Positions 32,043 to 35,896 of a DNA stretch of 35,896 nucleotides are shown in pieces. The notes below the pieces were generated by a model, which saw nothing but the letters and a program-made list of their open reading frames with translations, was not told the DNA's origin and made no database searches. The position numbers and the translations under genes were made by a program. Where the stretch lies: assembly GCF_003469185.1 (NCBI RefSeq), contig NZ_QSIL01000011.1, forward strand, positions 1-35,896, given 5' to 3'. Positions within the stretch are counted from its first letter, which is position 1. Every line of letters begins with the position of its first letter. This DNA comes from Collinsella sp. AM34-10 (lineage in GTDB: Bacteria > Actinomycetota > Coriobacteriia > Coriobacteriales > Coriobacteriaceae).

Positions 32043-33071
32043 ATGGCCAACAAAGTCACCCTCAAGCAGATCGCCCAGGAGGTGGGGCTTTCCCCCTCGT
32101 CGGTCTCGCTTGTTCTCAATAATCGGCCCTGTCGCATCTCGGAAGAAAACCGCAAGCTCATCAAAGAGGTCGCGGCGCGCAACCACTATGTTCCCAACCA
32201 GATTGCGCGCAGCTTGGTCATGCGCGAGTCGCGCACGCTGGGCCTTATCGTCCCTAACATCGAGAGCCGCTTTTTTGCCTCGCTCGCCGGTAGCCTGGAA
32301 AAGCGCTGCCGCGAGGACGGCTATGCGCTCTTCATTACCAGCTCGGGCGGAAGCGCCGATGACGATCTGGAGCTGCTGCGCCAGCTGGTGACGCGCGGCG
32401 TTGATGGCGTCTTCCTGGTGGTGGGTGACGAGTTCTCCGATGACCGCGCCCTGCGCGAAGAGGTCAGCCACCTGCCCATCCCGGCCGTAATGGTCGACCG
32501 TGCTATTGAGGGGCTCGAGTGCGACAAGGTGATGTTCGACCACGAGATGGGCGGCTATATGGCCACCCGCTATCTGATCGAGCAAGGCCACCGCCGTATT
32601 GCCTGCCTGGTTAATGCCCGCCGTTCCAATACGGGTCGCAAGCGACTTGCCGGCTATGAGCGCGCGCTGCGCGAGGTTGGCCTGCCGATCGACGCGCGTT
32701 TGGAGTTTGAGAGCGAGTACTACATTCCGAGCGCATACGAGGCCTCGGAGGCAGTGCTCGCAACTGACGCCACTGCCGTGTTCGCAAGCTCGGATAACAT
32801 TGCCCTCGGTTTGCTCAAGCGCTTGCACGAGATGGGGAAGAGCATCCCGGGCGATATCTCGGTGGTGAGCTATGACAACTCGGCGGCCGACGTTCTCTTT
32901 GAGCCGGCGCTGACCGCGATTGAGCAGGACCCTGGTGTCCTTGCGGAGCATGCTTTTGGCTGCATGTCCAAGCGTCTTGCCGGTAGGGGCGGCAGGCGTG
33001 CCGAAGAGGTCGTTCTGGAGCCGGAGCTTATCGTTAAGGACAGCGTGCTCGAGCTTACTAAACACAACTAA
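32043..33071 (+). CDS. LacI-family transcriptional regulator
   Basis: Sugar- or metabolite-responsive repressor. N-terminal helix-turn-helix KQIAQEVGLSPSSVSLVLNN (about 6-25) and hinge helix NQIARSLV, then a periplasmic-binding-protein-like effector domain (about 62-342) starting TLGLIVPNIES. Length 342 aa is standard. GGAAGGAG precedes the ATG. Its stop codon lies inside a TAAACACGTTTA element and xfp follows 204 bp on, with two more palindromes, so xfp is the likely target. Effector unknown. Confidence 0.94.
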   Translation: MANKVTLKQIAQEVGLSPSSVSLVLNNRPCRISEENRKLIKEVAARNHYVPNQIARSLVMRESRTLGLIVPNIESRFFASLAGSLEKRCREDGYALFITSSGGSADDDLELLRQLVTRGVDGVFLVVGDEFSDDRALREEVSHLPIPAVMVDRAIEGLECDKVMFDHEMGGYMATRYLIEQGHRRIACLVNARRSNTGRKRLAGYERALREVGLPIDARLEFESEYYIPSAYEASEAVLATDATAVFASSDNIALGLLKRLHEMGKSIPGDISVVSYDNSAADVLFEPALTAIEQDPGVLAEHAFGCMSKRLAGRGGRRAEEVVLEPELIVKDSVLELTKHN

Positions 33072-33080
33072 ACACGTTTA
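33069..33080. promoter_or_regulatory. LacI-type operator, distal
   Basis: TAAACACGTTTA, near-palindromic, overlapping the stop codon of the regulator gene. It resembles the two perfect or near-perfect sites nearer xfp. Confidence 0.4.
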
Positions 33081-33173
33081 CCAATTTGCAGAGACCGAAT
33101 GTGGAGCACCTGTGACAATCAACGCCGCAGGTGAATGTCGCGTTTTGCTAATCGATGGGATTGATAAGGGTGA

Positions 33174-33206
33174 TAAAACGTTTTTTCACCATGATAAAAC
33201 GTTTTA
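33174..33206. promoter_or_regulatory. paired LacI-type operators in the xfp promoter
   Basis: TAAAACGTTTTT (33174-33185) and the perfect palindrome TAAAACGTTTTA (33195-33206) have centres 21 bp apart, two helical turns, so two dimers would bind on the same face. They lie directly upstream of TATACT at 33212-33217. Confidence 0.65.
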
Positions 33207-33211
33207 GCAAA

Positions 33212-33217
33212 TATACT
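33212..33217 (+). promoter_or_regulatory. probable -10 of the xfp promoter
   Basis: TATACT, 6 bp downstream of the proximal operator and 58 bp before the start codon. No good -35 is found; the region where it should be is occupied by the operators. Confidence 0.45.
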
Positions 33218-33275
33218 GGTCCCAACGAAAGGTTGCCGTATTGGAGGGTGACCGCACAGCGAAGGGACATAAACA

Positions 33276-35804
33276 ATGGCTAAAACACTGGGGACGCCGT
33301 GGCAAAAGCTGGGCCACGAGGTGCCGGCTTCCGAGCTCGAGGGCGTCGACCTGTATTGGCGCGCATCGAACTATCTGTCCGTCGGTCAGATCTACCTTCG
33401 CTCTAACCCGCTAATGCGCCCCGACTTTGTCGACGAGAAAACCGGTGAGGTGCGCGACTTCGGTCGTCCGGACGTTAAGCACCGCCTGGTTGGCCACTGG
33501 GGCACCACGCCCGGCATCAACTTCCTGTTCGGTCACGTCAATCGACTGATCGCCGACCACAACCAGAATGCTATCTTCTTGATGGGCCCTGGTCACGGTG
33601 GCCCCGCCGGTACTGCTCAGTCGCTGCTCGACGGCACCTACCGCGAGATTCGCCCCGACATCACCAATGACGAGGCCGGCCTGCAGAAGTTCTTCCGCCA
33701 GTTCTCCTATCCCGGCGGCATCCCGAGCCACTTTGCGCCCGAGACGCCCGGTTCCATCCACGAGGGCGGCGAGCTCGGCTACACGCTCAGCCACGCTTAC
33801 GGTGCCGTTATGGACAACCCGAGCCTGCTGGCCGTGGCCGTGGTGGGCGACGGCGAGTCCGAGACCGGTCCGCTCGCGACCTCTTGGCAGTCCAACAAGC
33901 TCGTGAACCCGGCAACCGACGGCATCGTCCTGCCGATCCTGCACCTCAACGGCTACAAGATCGCCAACCCCACCATCCTTGCCCGCGTGTCCGATGAGGA
34001 GCTCACCAAGTTCTTTGAGGGCATGGGCTATAAGCCGCACTTCTTTGTCGCCGGCTTTGACGACGAGAGCCACGCAAGCATTCATGCGCGTTTCGCTGCC
34101 CTGTTTGAGCAGGTCTTCGATGAGATTTGTGACATCAAGGCCACCGCGCAGGCCCAGGCCGCCTCAGGCGAGACCGTGGTCCGCCCGGCCTACCCCATGA
34201 TTGTGTTCCGTACGCCCAAGGGCTGGACTTGCCCCAAGCACATCGACGGTAAGAAGACCGAGGACTCCTGGCGCGCGCATCAGGTGCCGCTGGCGAGTGC
34301 CAAGGACACCCACGAGCACTTCCGCGTGCTGCGCGAGTGGCTGCGTTCCTACAAGCCCGAGGAGCTCTTTACGCCCGAGGGCCAGGTGCGCCCCGAGGTG
34401 ACGGCCTTTATGCCGACTGGCGAGTTGCGCATCGGCGCCAACCCCAACGCGAACGGCGGTAAGGTGCGTCGCGAGCTCGAGCTGCCCGATATTCATGCCC
34501 ACGAGGTCCCCGTCGCAACTAAGGGTCATGGCTGGGGCTCCACCGAGGCCGCCCGCGTCTTTGGTGAGTACACTGCCGACGTTCTGGCCAAGAACATGGA
34601 TGACTTCCGCATCTTTGGTCCCGACGAGACCGCGTCCAACCGTCTGCAGGCTGCCTACAAGGTGACCAAGAAGCAGTGGGACGCCGGCTTCTACGAGGAC
34701 GAGGCCAACGACGAGCTGCTGGCAGGCTCCGGTAAGGTCGTCGAGCAGCTGTCCGAGCACCAATGCGAGGGCTTCCTCGAGGCCTACGTGCTCACTGGCC
34801 GTTCCGGCGTGTGGAGCTCCTACGAGAGCTTTGTCCATGTGGTCGACTCCATGGTCAACCAGCACTGCAAGTGGCTCGAGGCTACCAAGCGCGAGATTCC
34901 GTGGCGTGCCCCCATCAGCGGCCTTAACATTTTGCTGTCGAGCCACGTCTGGCGTCAGGACCACAACGGCTTCTCGCATCAGGACCCCGGCTTTATCGAC
35001 CTGCTGCTCAACAAGGCCAACGACACGCACATCGTAAACGCCTACTATCCGGCCGACGCCAACATGGCTCTCGCCGTGGCCGAGCGCGTCTACCAGTCCA
35101 CTGACTGCGTCAACGCCATCTTCTGCGGCAAGCAGCCTGCTCCGACCTTCCAGACGGTCGACGAGGCCAAGGCGGAGCTCGCCGAGGGCGTTGCGACCTG
35201 GGAGTGGGCATCGACCGCCGATTCGCTCGCCGAGGCCGACGTCGTGGTCGCCACCTGCGGTGACGTGCCGACGCTTGAGGCTCTGGCTGCAACCGACATG
35301 CTGCGCGAGCTGGGCATCAAGGTATGGTTCGTCAACGTGGTCGACCTGCTCAAGATCCAGAACGTCTGCGAGAACGACCAGGCTCTCAGCGACGAGCGCT
35401 GGGCTGAGCTGTTCGGCTGCGGCGAGAAGCCCGTCCTCTTCGCGTTCCACGCTTATGCCGGCACGATTCGCCGTCTGATTTGGAACCGCCCCGGCCACGA
35501 TGCCTTCCGCGTCCACGGCTACGAGGAGAAAGGCTCCACGACAACGCCGTTCGACATGCTGCGCCTGAACAACATGGATCGCTGGGCGCTGGCCGCCGAC
35601 GTGCTGCGCATGGTCGACGCCGATAAGTTTGCCGAGCAAATTGATGAGTGGGAGGCATTCCGCACCGAGGCCTTTGAGTTTGCGTGTGATGAGGGCTACG
35701 ACCATCCGGCCTTTACCGACTGGGTCTGGCCCGACGCCGCTGCTGCAACTGCTGCCGATGGCGCGCTCTCCGCAACGCAGATGACCGCAGGCGACAACGA
35801 GTAG
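33276..35804 (+). CDS. xfp: xylulose-5-phosphate/fructose-6-phosphate phosphoketolase
   Basis: TPP enzyme that splits xylulose-5-phosphate or fructose-6-phosphate to acetyl phosphate and a shorter sugar phosphate, giving a glycolytic bypass. [32 protein letters not shown], the TPP-binding [10 protein letters not shown] and [10 protein letters not shown] are typical, as is the late [15 protein letters not shown]. Length 842 aa, slightly longer than the usual 790-830, with an Ala-rich tail. GAAGGGA precedes the ATG. Codons are strongly C-ending, fitting high expression. Control by the adjacent LacI regulator is inferred from the operators. Confidence 0.97.
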   Translation: MAKTLGTPWQKLGHEVPASELEGVDLYWRASNYLSVGQIYLRSNPLMRPDFVDEKTGEVRDFGRPDVKHRLVGHWGTTPGINFLFGHVNRLIADHNQNAIFLMGPGHGGPAGTAQSLLDGTYREIRPDITNDEAGLQKFFRQFSYPGGIPSHFAPETPGSIHEGGELGYTLSHAYGAVMDNPSLLAVAVVGDGESETGPLATSWQSNKLVNPATDGIVLPILHLNGYKIANPTILARVSDEELTKFFEGMGYKPHFFVAGFDDESHASIHARFAALFEQVFDEICDIKATAQAQAASGETVVRPAYPMIVFRTPKGWTCPKHIDGKKTEDSWRAHQVPLASAKDTHEHFRVLREWLRSYKPEELFTPEGQVRPEVTAFMPTGELRIGANPNANGGKVRRELELPDIHAHEVPVATKGHGWGSTEAARVFGEYTADVLAKNMDDFRIFGPDETASNRLQAAYKVTKKQWDAGFYEDEANDELLAGSGKVVEQLSEHQCEGFLEAYVLTGRSGVWSSYESFVHVVDSMVNQHCKWLEATKREIPWRAPISGLNILLSSHVWRQDHNGFSHQDPGFIDLLLNKANDTHIVNAYYPADANMALAVAERVYQSTDCVNAIFCGKQPAPTFQTVDEAKAELAEGVATWEWASTADSLAEADVVVATCGDVPTLEALAATDMLRELGIKVWFVNVVDLLKIQNVCENDQALSDERWAELFGCGEKPVLFAFHAYAGTIRRLIWNRPGHDAFRVHGYEEKGSTTTPFDMLRLNNMDRWALAADVLRMVDADKFAEQIDEWEAFRTEAFEFACDEGYDHPAFTDWVWPDAAAATAADGALSATQMTAGDNE

Positions 35805-35812
35805 GTAGGCAT

Positions 35813-35844
35813 CCGGGACGGCCTCGCGCTGGGGCCGCCTCCGG
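35813..35844. other. hairpin downstream of xfp
   Basis: CGGCCTC (35819-35825) pairs with GGGGCCG (35831-35837), extended by CCGG/CCGG after a small internal loop. No T-tract, so it is not a classical terminator. Confidence 0.4.
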
Positions 35845-35851
35845 GCTGGTG

Positions 35852-35896
35852 CCCTTCCTCGGAGAAGTGGGCTTCGCGAACTTCTCCGAGGAAGGG
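35852..35896. repeat. perfect inverted repeat at the window edge
   Basis: Seventeen-bp arms (35852-35868 and 35880-35896) around an 11-nt loop. The right arm ends exactly at the window end, so the element may be longer. The loop does not carry the core of copies A-C. It may be the xfp terminator. Confidence 0.75.

Overview
The window looks like chromosome from a Coriobacteriia actinobacterium, most likely Collinsella or a close relative. This is judged from the high G+C with strongly C-ending codons in the apparently highly expressed genes, the phosphoketolase, the fused TsaB-RimI-TsaD protein and the overall gene mix. No database search was possible, so the genus is an inference.

Layout. 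(1) 107-6989: a tight + strand operon, acpS - nnr - alr - family-4 uracil-DNA glycosylase - tsaE - tsaB/rimI/tsaD, starting from a clear promoter. (2) 6990-7806: no conventional gene but two large hairpin repeats, then a promoter, an Ile/Val-rich leader peptide and an intrinsic terminator in front of cstA (7807-9696). (3) 9880-12051: a 723-aa protein with a C-terminal TOPRIM-like domain resembling the Wadjet JetD/DUF2220 family and a long charged linker. (4) 12052-14689: hairpins, a half copy of the hairpin repeat, tRNA-Gln(UUG), a CwlM-like protein with two peptidoglycan-binding domains, and a polyprenyl synthetase. (5) 14805-28510: an alpha-glucan and sugar locus. It holds a PTS EIICB fused to a HAD phosphatase, a GntR/UTRA regulator, a sugar ABC importer (binding protein, two permeases, ATPase), glycogen phosphorylase, 4-alpha-glucanotransferase and galE. 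(6) 28778-31859: a Tat-exported coiled-coil peptidase-like protein, a third full hairpin repeat, a small unrecognised ORF and murB. (7) 32043-35804: a LacI-family regulator and xfp phosphoketolase.

How they work together. Five copies of a GTTTAAAC-centred operator sit in front of the PTS fusion, the GntR gene, the ABC importer and malQ-glgP. This suggests one GntR-controlled regulon for uptake and breakdown of maltodextrin-like alpha-glucosides, yielding glucose and glucose-1-phosphate. GalE links this to galactose and UDP-sugar metabolism. The LacI regulator has palindromic TAAAACGTTTTA sites in the xfp promoter and probably controls phosphoketolase flux.

The most unusual signals are: a family of about 130-160 bp hairpins whose roughly 70-nt core is conserved between copies while the flanking arms differ in sequence yet stay complementary; three tandem 80-bp hairpin units at 23011-23228; the transporter-phosphatase fusion; the orphan JetD-like TOPRIM protein; and an ilv-type attenuator in front of a CstA transporter.
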